Position numbers and translations under genes: made by a program | The notes under the pieces: generated by a model | What the model was told of the DNA's origin: nothing | The model's database searches: none | What the model saw: the letters and a program-made list of their open reading frames with translations, nothing else | Assembly: GCF_033343995.1 (NCBI RefSeq) | Contig: NZ_CP137573.1 | Coordinates: forward strand, 3,629,001-3,693,000 | Origin: Streptomyces sp. HUAS YS2 | GTDB taxonomy: Bacteria; Actinomycetota; Actinomycetes; Streptomycetales; Streptomycetaceae | Length of the DNA: 64,000 nt | Reading direction: 5' to 3' | In this document: piece by piece, positions 1 to 8,419 of the stretch | How the letters are laid out: each line of letters opens with the position of its first letter | How positions within the stretch are numbered: position 1 is the stretch's first letter

Positions 1-2
1 GG

Positions 3-425
3 CTCCACCGGTACGGCGGGCTGGTCTTCCAGCAGTACCCGGCCGCCCTGGCCGCGCTGGCGGGCCTGAAGACGGAGCTGCCGCGGCTCCCGGCGTACGT
101 GGCGCACGCGCGGACGGTGGCGGCGGCGCTGCGGGAGGCGTTCGCGGAGGCGGGGCTCCCGTGGTTCCGGGTGCACCCGGCGGAGCCGCACACCCACCAG
201 TTCCAGGTCTGGCTCCCGTACGGGCCCGACGAGCTGACGGCAGCCTCGGTCGCCCTGGCGGAGGAGACCGACACCGTCCTCTTCCGTCGCTGGTCCCCCG
301 CCCCGGCGGGCGGCCCGCCGGGCGTGGCGGCGACCGAGGTGACGGTCGCGGCCCCGGGCCTGGACTGGACACCGGCGGACGTGCGGGAGGCGGCCCGGAA
401 TTTCCTGGCGCGACTGGGCCGGTAG
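3..425 (+). CDS. Threonine aldolase / beta-eliminating lyase family protein (C-terminal part, 5' end outside window)
   Basis: The open frame enters the window at base 3 and ends at the TAG at 423-425, giving about 140 residues. Readable segments such as YGGLVFQQYPAALAAL, the HTHQFQVWLPY stretch and the closing GLDWTPADVREAARNFLARL match my recollection of the C-terminal small domain of actinobacterial PLP-dependent threonine aldolase-like enzymes. The PLP lysine and catalytic domain lie upstream of the window, so substrate cannot be judged. A GTG at 99 could start a shorter protein, but the frame is open and conserved-looking before it, so it is internal. The family call is moderately sure. 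Confidence 0.6.
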   Translation, partial: LHRYGGLVFQQYPAALAALAGLKTELPRLPAYVAHARTVAAALREAFAEAGLPWFRVHPAEPHTHQFQVWLPYGPDELTAASVALAEETDTVLFRRWSPAPAGGPPGVAATEVTVAAPGLDWTPADVREAARNFLARLGR

Positions 426-438
426 GCCTCGGGCGGAC

Positions 439-645
439 TCAGCAGGGCCTCGGGCGGCGCCGGCGCGTCAGGGCGTACCGGAGGCGGCCGCCGGCCGGGC
501 GGCCCGCGAGCACCCGGGTGAAGCGGCGGTGGTCGCGGACGGCGCGCAGCACGGCGAGGTCGTGGGTCCCGGGGGCCGGAGGCATCGCCTCCTCCAACCG
601 CGCCGCACGGTAGGTGTCGAAGAGGTACTGGTGCAGAGCGTTCAT
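439..645 (-). CDS. Small conserved hypothetical protein (68 aa)
   Basis: A short basic protein beginning MNALHQYLFDTYRAA. I chose the ATG at 645 over the GTG/ATG codons three and more residues upstream because the MNxLHQY start looks like that of small Streptomyces hypotheticals I remember. The C-terminus is arginine-rich. It is convergent with the threonine-aldolase-like gene (13-base gap) and divergent from the ArsR-type regulator at 747. No catalytic or binding motif is visible and the function is unknown. Confidence 0.5.
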   Translation of the reverse strand: MNALHQYLFDTYRAARLEEAMPPAPGTHDLAVLRAVRDHRRFTRVLAGRPAGGRLRYALTRRRRPRPC

Positions 646-746
646 GCACCTCACCGTGCGCCCGTCCCGGCCCGGCGGGCCCGCCGATTGACCGGCCCCG
701 TCAAACGGCGCGACAGCACCCCCGGGGCAGCCCGCACCATGGACCC

Positions 747-1838
747 GTGAGCGTGACCATCGACATCACCGGACTGCCGCCCGAGCGGATCTCCTTCTGC
801 CCCTCGCCGCTGGCCGAGCTCGGCAACGCCCTGCACGCACTGTCCGAGCCCGCCCACCACGCCCGGCTGCACGCGTGGACGACCTCGACCGCCGCCGCGC
901 TCAAGCCGGAGCTGGCCGACCGGCTCCACGAGGCCGACTTCATGTGGCGGTCCGCGCGCTCCGACTTCCTGATGCCCGCCCAGCCCCGGGAGACCCTGGC
1001 GGAGGAGCTGGACGACCTCGACCGCATGGACGACGAGACATTCGTCGGCGCCGCCCTGGAGATCACCTGCTTCATCGGTAACACCGGCCGGCCCGTCCCG
1101 TCCCCGCTCGTCGACGCGTCGTCCCGGCGCCGCGCCCTCGACCTGGCCGCCGCGCGCGGCCCGCGCCAGGCGGCGTTCGTGGACCGGATGCTCGCCGAGC
1201 CGGCCGCCACCCGGGCGTGGATCCGCCGGCTCCTGGAGGACTGCGAGGACGCGTTCTTCGGCGACACCTGGCGCCGGGTCCGGGTCCAGCTCGCCGCAGA
1301 CGCCCGGCACAAGACCGAGCTGCTGCGCCGCAAGGGCCTGGCCGAGGCCCTGACCGCCGCCTCCCCGGCGCTGAGCCTGGAACAGGACGAGCGCGGCCGC
1401 CGGATCGTCGTCGACAAGCTGGTCCAGCGCCGCACCGAGGCCCGGGGCACCGCCCTGACGCTGATCCCGTCAGTCTTCGGCTGGCCGCACCTCTTCGCCC
1501 TGTACACCCCCGGCTGGCAGCCGGTGATCCAGTACCCGGTCGCTGCTCATGAGGTCGGCGGCACCGAGTCGATCGAGACGGTGAAGCTCCGCCTGGAGGC
1601 ACTGGCCCACCCCCTGCGGATGAACCTGTGCCGAACCCTGGTGCGCGGGGCGCACTCGACGGGCGAGCTGGCCGACGTGTACGGCATCACCGCGCCGGAG
1701 GTCTCCCGGCACCTCTCGGTCCTGAAGAAGGCCGGACTGCTCACCACCCGGCGCCGGGGCCGCTACGTCCTGCACGAGCTGGACCATTCGGCCGTCGCCC
1801 GGCTGGGCAGCGACTTCCTGGAGGGTTTGCTGCGCTAG
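747..1838 (+). CDS. DUF5937-type protein with C-terminal ArsR-like winged helix (transcriptional regulator)
   Basis: A 363-residue protein from a GTG start. The N-terminal 260 residues resemble the DUF5937 ligand/association region found in Streptomyces regulators. The last 90 residues are an ArsR-type winged helix: LEALAHPLRMNLCRTL, then the recognition region ITAPEVSRHLSVLKKAGLL, then a wing (TTRRRGRYVLHEL). It probably acts as a cytoplasmic DNA-binding regulator; the ligand is unknown and no metal-binding cysteine pair typical of SmtB/ArsR is seen. It stands alone between minus-strand genes, so its target may be its own promoter at 655-746. Confidence 0.7.
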   Translation: MSVTIDITGLPPERISFCPSPLAELGNALHALSEPAHHARLHAWTTSTAAALKPELADRLHEADFMWRSARSDFLMPAQPRETLAEELDDLDRMDDETFVGAALEITCFIGNTGRPVPSPLVDASSRRRALDLAAARGPRQAAFVDRMLAEPAATRAWIRRLLEDCEDAFFGDTWRRVRVQLAADARHKTELLRRKGLAEALTAASPALSLEQDERGRRIVVDKLVQRRTEARGTALTLIPSVFGWPHLFALYTPGWQPVIQYPVAAHEVGGTESIETVKLRLEALAHPLRMNLCRTLVRGAHSTGELADVYGITAPEVSRHLSVLKKAGLLTTRRRGRYVLHELDHSAVARLGSDFLEGLLR

Positions 1839-1882
1839 CGGGGGCCGGTGCGGGACGGGCGTCGAGCGGACGGCCCCGCGCG

Positions 1883-2491
1883 CTAGTCGAAGCGGATGTG
1901 GGACAGGCCGACCCGGATCCGCCGCAGCCGGTGCCGCAGCGGCCCGTACGTGTTCGGCGCGAGCCGCAGACCCGCCGCCCCGGCGATCCGGTCCGCGACC
2001 TGCGGGACGGTCAGCCGGTCGGTACGGATGTGGTCGCCGAACTCCGGCCCGTTCAGCCGCTCCAGGCAGTGGTCGAGCCGCCGCACCGCGAAGCTCTCCC
2101 ACTTGAGGCCGCGCCCCAGACCCCGCTCGGTGAGCCGCTTCAGGACGGTCTCCCGCTCCGCGAGCAGCGCGAAGTGCCGCACACGCTCCGGCCCGTGCGC
2201 CGCCCGCAGCCGGCCCACGACCTCCTCGAAGTACGCCGGCTCCACCAGAGTCATCGGCACGAGCAGCGGGCCCTCGTGCCGACGCAGCGCCAGGTCCAGC
2301 ACCTCGTACACGCCCTGCCGCCAGGCCACCAGGTCCTGGAAGTCCTCGTTCAGGCCACGCGGCAGGGTCCGGTGCAGGCCGAAGCCGATGTGCTCGGGGT
2401 CGCAGATCGCGCTGCCGGGCAGACGCCGCAGCAACTCGTGCGCGGTCTGTGTCTTGCCGCCGCCGAACGGCCCGTTGATCCAGAGCAGCAC
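1883..2491 (-). CDS. TmrB-like P-loop ATPase/kinase
   Basis: A 202-residue protein from a GTG start. It opens with LLWINGPFGGGKTQTAHEL, a Walker A motif (GPFGGGKT) placed within the first 15 residues, as in Bacillus TmrB (tunicamycin resistance) and related small nucleotide kinases. Whether it confers resistance here is inference. It begins 4 bases after the stop of the response regulator gene (2496), so it is the last gene of the histidine kinase - response regulator operon and may belong to the same antibiotic or envelope-stress response. It is convergent with the ArsR-type gene. Confidence 0.65.
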   Translation of the reverse strand: MLLWINGPFGGGKTQTAHELLRRLPGSAICDPEHIGFGLHRTLPRGLNEDFQDLVAWRQGVYEVLDLALRRHEGPLLVPMTLVEPAYFEEVVGRLRAAHGPERVRHFALLAERETVLKRLTERGLGRGLKWESFAVRRLDHCLERLNGPEFGDHIRTDRLTVPQVADRIAGAAGLRLAPNTYGPLRHRLRRIRVGLSHIRFD

Positions 2492-2495
2492 GGGC

Positions 2496-3170
2496 TCAGC
2501 CCGCCCCGCCGCCCGCCCGCACCAGGCCGGTCTCGTACGCGAGGACCACCACCTGCACCCGGTCGCGCAGCGCCAGTTTGGTCAGGATGCGGCCGACGTG
2601 CGTCTTCACCGTCGCCTCGGACAGCACGAGACGGGCCGCGATCTCTCCGTTCGACAGGCCCTGCGCGACCAGCATCATCACCTCGCGCTCCCGGTCGGTC
2701 AGCTTGTCGATGTCCTTGTGATGAGGCTCCTTGCCGGAGGACGGCAGCATCGGGGAGAACCGGTCGAGCAGCCGGCGGGTGGTCGACGGGGCGACGACCG
2801 CGTCGCCGCTGTGCACGGAGCGGATCGCGCCGAGCAGCTCGCTCGGCGGCACGTCCTTCAGCATGAACCCGCTCGCCCCCGCCTTCAGGCCGGAGAACGC
2901 GTACTCGTCGAGGTCGAAGGTGGTCAGGATGAGCACCTTCGGCGGCTCGGGCTCCGCGCAGATCCGCCGGGTCGCCTCGACCCCGTCGAGGCGCGGCATG
3001 CGGACGTCCATCAGGACCACGTCCACCGCGGTGGAGCGCAGGATCTCGATCGCCTCCGCGCCGTCGCCCGCCTCCGCGACGACGTCCATGTCCGGCTGGG
3101 CGGCCAGGACCATGCGGAAGCCGGTGCGCAGCAGCACCTGGTCGTCGACGAGCATCACGCGGATGGACAT
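2496..3170 (-). CDS. NarL/FixJ-family response regulator
   Basis: A 224-residue two-domain response regulator. The receiver carries DD at residues 9-10, the phosphoacceptor D55 in VVLMDVRMP, T in LILTTFD, and K in FMLKDVPP. The C-terminal LuxR-type helix-turn-helix is LTDREREVMMLVAQGLSNGEIAARLVLSEATVKTHVGRIL in its typical place, about residues 155-220. The partner is the kinase encoded 49 bases upstream. It ends 4 bases before the TmrB-like gene, so the three are probably cotranscribed. Target genes are not identified. Confidence 0.93.
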   Translation of the reverse strand: MSIRVMLVDDQVLLRTGFRMVLAAQPDMDVVAEAGDGAEAIEILRSTAVDVVLMDVRMPRLDGVEATRRICAEPEPPKVLILTTFDLDEYAFSGLKAGASGFMLKDVPPSELLGAIRSVHSGDAVVAPSTTRRLLDRFSPMLPSSGKEPHHKDIDKLTDREREVMMLVAQGLSNGEIAARLVLSEATVKTHVGRILTKLALRDRVQVVVLAYETGLVRAGGGAG

Positions 3171-3219
3171 GGGGTTCCTTCGGTTCCTCGGGATCGGGGG
3201 ACGGACTTCACGCGGCGCC

Positions 3220-4419
3220 TCACGCCGGCTTCAGGGGGAGCAGGGCGCTGATCCGGAAGCCGCCCCCGGGGCGCGGGCCCGCGTCCAGGGTGCCGCCGAC
3301 CATGCCGACCCGCTCGCGCATGCCGATCAGACCGTGGCCGCTGCCGTCGGCGCCCCCGTCCTCGTACATCTCCTGGGTCGCGCCGCGGCCGTCGTCCTCG
3401 ACGAGCAGGCCGAGGCCGTCGTCGAAGTAGACCAGCCGGACGCTCGCGCCGGCCTCCGGGCCACCGTGCTTGCGGGTGTTCGTGAGGGCTTCCTGGACGA
3501 TCCGGTACGCGGTGAGCTCGACGCCGCTGGGCAGCGGGCGCGGGGACCCCTCGATCCGGAAGTCGACGGTCAGGCCGGCCTGGCGGACCTGCTCGACCAG
3601 GTCCTCGATCTGCTGGACGTCCGGCTGCGGCACGTACTCCCCCGCCTCCTGGTGCTCGCCGGTGCGCAGCACGCCCAGCAGCCTGCGCATCTCGGCGAGG
3701 GCCTGGCGGCCGGTGCCTGAGATCGTCTCCAGGGCCTGCTTGGCCTGCTCGGGCGAGCTGTCCAGGACGTACGCGGCGCCGTCCGCCTGGACCACCATCA
3801 CGGACACGTTGTGCGCGACGACGTCGTGCAGCTCGCGGGCGATCCGGGCGCGCTCGGCCGCGACCGCGACCTTGGCCTGCGCCTCGCGCTCCTTCTCCAG
3901 CCGGGAGGCGCGCTCCTCCAGCTGGGCGAAGTAGGCGCGGCGGGTGCGCAGCGAGTCGCCGAGCACCCAGGCGAGCACGAACGGCACGGTCATGATCACG
4001 GTGAAGAAGACGTGCGCCGCCGACGAGCCCTGGCTCTCCGTCGGCCACCTGAGCTGCGCCAGCGTCGCCGCGCTCAGTCCGCCGGCCAGAGCCAGCCGGG
4101 ACGCCCAGCGCGGGCCGTCGTGCGCGGCGACCGTGTAGATGATCACCAACATCGCGAAGTCCGCGAAGAACGGCATCAGGCCGAAGGCGAGCTGCACGAC
4201 GCCCAGAGCGACGGCCAGCAGCAGCATCCGCTCCGGCATCCTGCGCCGCAGCGCCACGACGACCGAGAACAGCGCGCCGACGGCCCCGTACGCGACGGGC
4301 CGTTCCACCGACGGGTAGCTGCTGACCACCCACAGCACGGAGAACCCGAAGAGGACGACGGCCCAGAAGCCGTCGACGCCCGTCGGGTGTCTGCGGAGGA
4401 AGTCGTAGAGGCGCTGCAC
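3220..4419 (-). CDS. DesK/LiaS-type sensor histidine kinase
   Basis: A 399-residue kinase from a GTG start. The N-terminal 150 residues hold several hydrophobic helices with short loops and no large extracytoplasmic domain, as in intramembrane-sensing kinases. A coiled linker follows, then the HisKA_3 dimerisation helix with the phosphorylated H198 in RELHDVVAHNVSVM, an N box (NTRKHGG) and a G box (DDGRG ... GHGLIGMRERV) of the ATPase domain. It is the first gene of the kinase-regulator-TmrB operon. The signal is unknown; envelope stress is the usual role of this class. Confidence 0.93.
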   Translation of the reverse strand: MQRLYDFLRRHPTGVDGFWAVVLFGFSVLWVVSSYPSVERPVAYGAVGALFSVVVALRRRMPERMLLLAVALGVVQLAFGLMPFFADFAMLVIIYTVAAHDGPRWASRLALAGGLSAATLAQLRWPTESQGSSAAHVFFTVIMTVPFVLAWVLGDSLRTRRAYFAQLEERASRLEKEREAQAKVAVAAERARIARELHDVVAHNVSVMVVQADGAAYVLDSSPEQAKQALETISGTGRQALAEMRRLLGVLRTGEHQEAGEYVPQPDVQQIEDLVEQVRQAGLTVDFRIEGSPRPLPSGVELTAYRIVQEALTNTRKHGGPEAGASVRLVYFDDGLGLLVEDDGRGATQEMYEDGGADGSGHGLIGMRERVGMVGGTLDAGPRPGGGFRISALLPLKPA

Positions 4420-4516
4420 GTGACCCAGCGTAGGGAAGGGGGATAGGTGCAGGGGTCAACCGGAGGGCCGATCCTTGCCGCGAGCACCGTACTCCGCAAG
4501 GTGGAGACTGGGGCGC

Positions 4517-5533
4517 GTGACGGATGAGACGTGTCAGGGACAGGAGTGGCGGGGCTGGCGGGAGGCCACGGAGCGGGCGCTGTACGGGCCCGGCGGCTTC
4601 TACCTGCGGCCGGAGGGCCCGGCGGGCCACTTCCGCACCTCCGTGCACGCCTCGCCGCTGTTCGCGACGGCGGTGGCCCGGCTGCTGACCTCGGTGGCGG
4701 AGCGGCTGGGGACGGCCGAGGTCGACCTCGTGGACGTCGGCGCGGGCCGGGGCGAACTGCTGGCGGGCGTCCTGGCGGCCGTCCCGGAGGGCCTGGCGGT
4801 GCGCGCGTACGGCGTCGAACGCGCGGACCGGCCGGCCGGGCTCGACCCGCGGATCGTGTGGACGGACCGGGTGCCGGAGGGCGTACGGGGCCTGCTGTTC
4901 GCGAACGAGTGGCTGGACAACGTGCCGGTGGACGTCGCCGAGGCGGACGCCTCGGGCGTCGCGCGGTACGTCGAGGTACGGCCGGACGGCGCCGAGCGTC
5001 CGGGCGCCGAGGTGACCGGCGCGGACGCGGCGTGGCTGCGCCGGTGGTGGCCGCTGCGGGAGCCGGGCGAGCGGGCGGAGATCGGCCGGCCGCGCGACGA
5101 GGCGTGGGCGGCGGCGGTGTCCCGGGTGGCGGCCGGCACGGCGGTGGCGGTGGACTACGGGCACGTACGGGACGCCCGGCCGCCGTTCGGGACGCTGGCC
5201 GGGTTCCGGGGCGGGCGGGAGGTCGCGCCGGTACCGGACGGGACGTGCGACGTGACGGCGCATGTGGCGATGGACGCGGTCGCGGAGGGCGTCGGGGGCG
5301 TTGGTGTGGCGGGCGTCGGGGTCGGGGGCGTCGGGGAGCTCGTCTCGCAGCGGGAGGCGCTGCGGGAGCTGGGGGTGACCGGCGAACGGCCGTCCCTCGC
5401 GCTCGCGTCCTCCGACCCGGCCGCGTACCTGCGGGCGCTCGCCTCGGCCGGGGAGGCGGCCGAGCTGACCGCCCGCGGCGGGCTCGGGGACTTCCTGTGG
5501 CTGCGGCACGACGTGCCGGGCGGACGGTCCTGA
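4517..5533 (+). CDS. MidA/NDUFAF7-type SAM-dependent methyltransferase
   Basis: A 338-residue protein. The GTG at 4517 is chosen over the in-frame upstream TTG (4475) because a GGAG lies upstream and the protein then starts just before the conserved region. Features are YGPGGFYL, the SAM-binding loop VDVGAGRGELL, FANEWLDNVPVDV and AVDYGH, all of the DUF185 family to which mitochondrial NDUFAF7 belongs. That enzyme dimethylates an arginine of the complex I NDUFS2/NuoD subunit, and the next gene here, 77 bases away, encodes a NuoD homologue. Residues about 255-275 form a glycine-valine repeat, probably a flexible insertion. Substrate assignment is inference from context. Confidence 0.75.
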   Translation: MTDETCQGQEWRGWREATERALYGPGGFYLRPEGPAGHFRTSVHASPLFATAVARLLTSVAERLGTAEVDLVDVGAGRGELLAGVLAAVPEGLAVRAYGVERADRPAGLDPRIVWTDRVPEGVRGLLFANEWLDNVPVDVAEADASGVARYVEVRPDGAERPGAEVTGADAAWLRRWWPLREPGERAEIGRPRDEAWAAAVSRVAAGTAVAVDYGHVRDARPPFGTLAGFRGGREVAPVPDGTCDVTAHVAMDAVAEGVGGVGVAGVGVGGVGELVSQREALRELGVTGERPSLALASSDPAAYLRALASAGEAAELTARGGLGDFLWLRHDVPGGRS

Positions 5534-5610
5534 CGGTCCTGACGGCGCGCCCCGTACCGGCCTGCGGAACGCGGCGACACGAGGGTTCGCCCGGCAGGGA
5601 TACTGTCCCC

Positions 5611-6753
5611 ATGACGGAGACGACGGTCGGAATCGGCGGGGCGGCGGAGAGCACCGACATGGTGCTGAACATCGGGCCGCAGCATCCCTCGACCCATGGC
5701 GTGCTCCGTCTCCGGCTGGTGCTCGACGGCGAGGTCGTCCGGCACGCCGAACCGGTCATCGGCTACATGCACCGCGGCGCCGAGAAGCTCTTCGAGGCGC
5801 GCGACTACCGGCAGATCGTGATGCTGGCCAACCGCCACGACTGGCTCTCCGCGTTCTCCAACGAGCTCGGCGTCGTCATGGCCGTGGAGCGGATGCTCGG
5901 CATGGAGGTGCCCGAGCGGGCGGTCTGGACGCGCACGCTGCTCGCCGAGCTGAACCGGGTGCTCAACCACCTGATGTTCCTCGGCTCGTACCCGCTCGAA
6001 CTCGGCGGCATCACCCCCGTCTTCCACGCCTTCCGGGAGCGCGAGGAGCTCCAGGCCGTGATGGAGGAGGTCTCCGGCGGCCGGATGCACTACATGTTCA
6101 ACCGGGTCGGCGGCCTCAAGGAGGACCTGCCGGCCGGCTGGCTGGAGCGCACCCGCGCGGCGATCGCCGACGTCCGGTCGCGGATGGACGTGTACGACCG
6201 GCTGGTCCTCGGCAACGAGATCTTCCGCGGCCGCACCCGCGGCGTCGGCGTCCTGTCGCCGGAGGCGGTGCACTCCTTCGGTGTCACCGGCCCGATCGCC
6301 CGTGCCTCCGGCGTCGACTTCGACCTGCGGCGCGACGAGCCGTACCTCGCGTACGGGGAGCTCCAGGACACCCTGAAGGTGGTCACCCGCGAGGAGGGCG
6401 ACTGCCTGGCCCGCTTCGAGTGCCTGCTCGAGCAGACGCACAACTCGCTGGAGCTGGCCGACGTCTGCCTGGACCGGATCGACGAGCTGCCGCCCGGGCC
6501 GATCAACCAGCGGCTGCCGAAGGTGCTCAAGGCGCCCGAGGGTCACACGTACGCCTGGACGGAGAACCCGCTCGGGGTCAACGGCTACTACCTGGTGTCC
6601 AAGGGCGAGAAGACGCCGTACCGGCTCAAGCTCCGCTCGGCCTCGTACAACAACATCCAGGCGCTGACCGTGCTGCTGCCGGGGACGCTGGTCGCGGACA
6701 TGGTCGCGATCCTGGGGTCGCTGTTCTTCGTCGTCGGCGACATCGACAAGTAG
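5611..6753 (+). CDS. nuoD2: NADH-quinone oxidoreductase subunit D paralogue (orphan NuoD)
   Basis: A 380-residue protein from the ATG at 5611; the open frame extends far upstream but only in a GC-rich shadow of the methyltransferase gene. Signature segments are MVLNIGPQHPSTHGVLRL, GYMHRGAEKLFE (R55 is equivalent to the dimethylated arginine of mammalian NDUFS2 as I recall it), LNRVLNHLMFLGSYPLELGG and the C-terminal VVGDIDK. In complex I this subunit helps form the quinone site and packs against cluster N2. No other nuo gene is nearby, so this is a stand-alone paralogue; it may substitute for NuoD of the main operon or have another partner. Confidence 0.92.
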   Translation: MTETTVGIGGAAESTDMVLNIGPQHPSTHGVLRLRLVLDGEVVRHAEPVIGYMHRGAEKLFEARDYRQIVMLANRHDWLSAFSNELGVVMAVERMLGMEVPERAVWTRTLLAELNRVLNHLMFLGSYPLELGGITPVFHAFREREELQAVMEEVSGGRMHYMFNRVGGLKEDLPAGWLERTRAAIADVRSRMDVYDRLVLGNEIFRGRTRGVGVLSPEAVHSFGVTGPIARASGVDFDLRRDEPYLAYGELQDTLKVVTREEGDCLARFECLLEQTHNSLELADVCLDRIDELPPGPINQRLPKVLKAPEGHTYAWTENPLGVNGYYLVSKGEKTPYRLKLRSASYNNIQALTVLLPGTLVADMVAILGSLFFVVGDIDK

Positions 6754-6777
6754 TCGACGGGCAGCGGGGCGGGCGGC

Positions 6778-7245
6778 TCAGTCCGCCCGCATCACGACAT
6801 AGGCCCGCGGGTCCTTCTCCGGGCGCACCTGCCGGACGACGTACCAGCCCCACCGCTCGTACCGGCCGCGCAGCTCCGGCACGTCCAGGGTCATCAGCAG
6901 GCGCGGCGCCGGGGCGTCCACGAGCAGGGCGTCGTGCAGGGCGCGGCCGAGGCCGCGGCCCTGCTGGGCGGGGGCCACGACGAGCTCGAACAGCTCGAAG
7001 CTCTCGTCCCCGCCGGACAGGAAGGTGTCGGGGCGGCCGGCCGCGAAGCCGGTCAGCGCGCCGTCGGCGTCATGGGCGGCGACCATCCGCCAGCCGGGGC
7101 GGCCGGCCATGTCGACCAGGCGGTCGACGGTGCGGACCGCGCCGCGCGGCGGATCGTGCCAGGGCGGGCCGCAGAACGCCTGCGCGCACAGGGCGATCAG
7201 TTCGTCCCGCAGGGCGCCGGGGTCGGCCACCGCCTTCAGGTTCAC
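6778..7245 (-). CDS. GNAT-family N-acetyltransferase
   Basis: A 155-residue protein. The long frame upstream is a shadow of the neighbouring gene; the GTG at 7243-7245 overlaps that gene's TGA as GTGA, which fixes the start and indicates translational coupling. The acetyl-CoA loop is readable as LVVAPAQQGRGLGRALHDAL (Q-x-x-G-x-G/A pattern), followed by the expected YERWGW segment near the C-terminus. The substrate is unknown. It is convergent with the nuoD paralogue, 24 bases away. Confidence 0.85.
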   Translation of the reverse strand: MNLKAVADPGALRDELIALCAQAFCGPPWHDPPRGAVRTVDRLVDMAGRPGWRMVAAHDADGALTGFAAGRPDTFLSGGDESFELFELVVAPAQQGRGLGRALHDALLVDAPAPRLLMTLDVPELRGRYERWGWYVVRQVRPEKDPRAYVVMRAD

Positions 7246-8312
7246 GAGTTGACGGCTCCGCGCAGCTCGGCCACGTCCAGCTGCTCGGTCTCGTCGTGCG
7301 CGGTCAGGTCGATGACCTGGCCGATGACCCGCTCGGGGGCGGGCTGCCGCGCCTCGGCCTCGGCGAGGACCTCCTCGCCCACCACGTCGGCGAGGTCCTC
7401 GTTCTGCACCGCCTCGATCGCGGCGACGGCCTTCTGGGCGCCCTGCAGTGCCTTCACGGCCCGACCTGCCTGGCCTGCCTGACCGCCCTGGGTGCCGAAG
7501 AAGTCGAAGGTGCCCTCGGGGCGCGGGGCGGGCCGGCGGGCGGCGTACGGGGCGATCGCGGCCGCGGCCGGGACGGGCCGCATCGCGGGTGCGGCGGCGG
7601 GGGCGGCCTGAGCCGCCGGCAGGGCGGCCGTCGGACGGGCGTGCTGCTCGGTCCCGGCGGCGGCCGCGTGCTTCCCCTGCGGCTCCTCCGCCTCCCGGGC
7701 CCGCTCGGCCAGGTCGCGGCTGCGGGCGGCCTCGGCGGTGCGCCGGGCCTCCTGGGCCGCCGCGTTGCGCGGGAGGTCCTTCAGGGCCCGGGCGGCCCGG
7801 CGGTACGCGTCCGGGGTCGGCGTGGACCCGGCGGCGGTCAGCTCCTTGACGGGGGCGGCCGCTTCGAGCGCGAGCTGCCGGCGGCCCTCCAGGGCGCTGG
7901 CCCGCTCGGTCTCGGCGGTGGCGTACCGGCGCAGCAGCTCGGCGTGCTCGCCGCGCAGCGCGGCCAGTTCGACCCGCTTGGCGCGCAGCTTGGTGTCGAG
8001 GCGGGCACGCAGTTCGCGGGACTCCTCGAGGTCGGACTCCAGCTCGGCGAGCCGCTCCTCGGCCTTCCACTGGTCCGCGGTGCGCATGCGGCCCAGCTCG
8101 GCGACCTTGCGGCCGGCGGCCCGGTCCCAGCCGCGCATGATCACGGCGCCGGTTACGGCGGCGGCCGCGGCGGCCGCCACGAGCAGCCGCAGGACCAGCG
8201 GATCCGCGAACAGCCAGGCGCCTACCGCACAGACAGCGGAAGCGCCGGCGACCGCGGAGGGCGGCAGGAGCTTGTGCAGGGGCGGGGAATGACGGTGGCG
8301 TCCACGTGGCAT
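7242..8312 (-). CDS. Membrane-anchored coiled-coil protein
   Basis: A 356-residue protein starting MPRGRHRH at the ATG at 8312. Two hydrophobic segments (about residues 15-33 and 38-58) are followed by a long charged helix rich in A/E/R/L (about 65-150), which is a likely coiled coil. A proline/alanine-rich linker and a short acidic tail ending in DLTAHDETEQLDVAEL complete it. A cytoplasmic coiled coil tethered by two membrane helices is inferred. It is translationally coupled to the downstream GNAT gene. I do not recognise a named family; the function is unknown. Confidence 0.7.
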   Translation of the reverse strand: MPRGRHRHSPPLHKLLPPSAVAGASAVCAVGAWLFADPLVLRLLVAAAAAAAVTGAVIMRGWDRAAGRKVAELGRMRTADQWKAEERLAELESDLEESRELRARLDTKLRAKRVELAALRGEHAELLRRYATAETERASALEGRRQLALEAAAPVKELTAAGSTPTPDAYRRAARALKDLPRNAAAQEARRTAEAARSRDLAERAREAEEPQGKHAAAAGTEQHARPTAALPAAQAAPAAAPAMRPVPAAAAIAPYAARRPAPRPEGTFDFFGTQGGQAGQAGRAVKALQGAQKAVAAIEAVQNEDLADVVGEEVLAEAEARQPAPERVIGQVIDLTAHDETEQLDVAELRGAVNS

Positions 8313-8419
8313 GGCCTGAAATTTACCGTGCGTAGGCGGCCCGTGGGGGGCCGCCCCCGCAATCTCTTCCGTCGTCTCTTCCGGCACTTCCGGAATGAGT
8401 GACTCCCCTTGTCTGGCGG

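Noticed and set aside
4531..5610. Long frame upstream of the NuoD-like start suggesting an N-terminal extension
   Set aside because: It overlaps the methyltransferase in another frame, is Arg/Gly/Ala-rich, and the conserved protein starts at the ATG at 5611.
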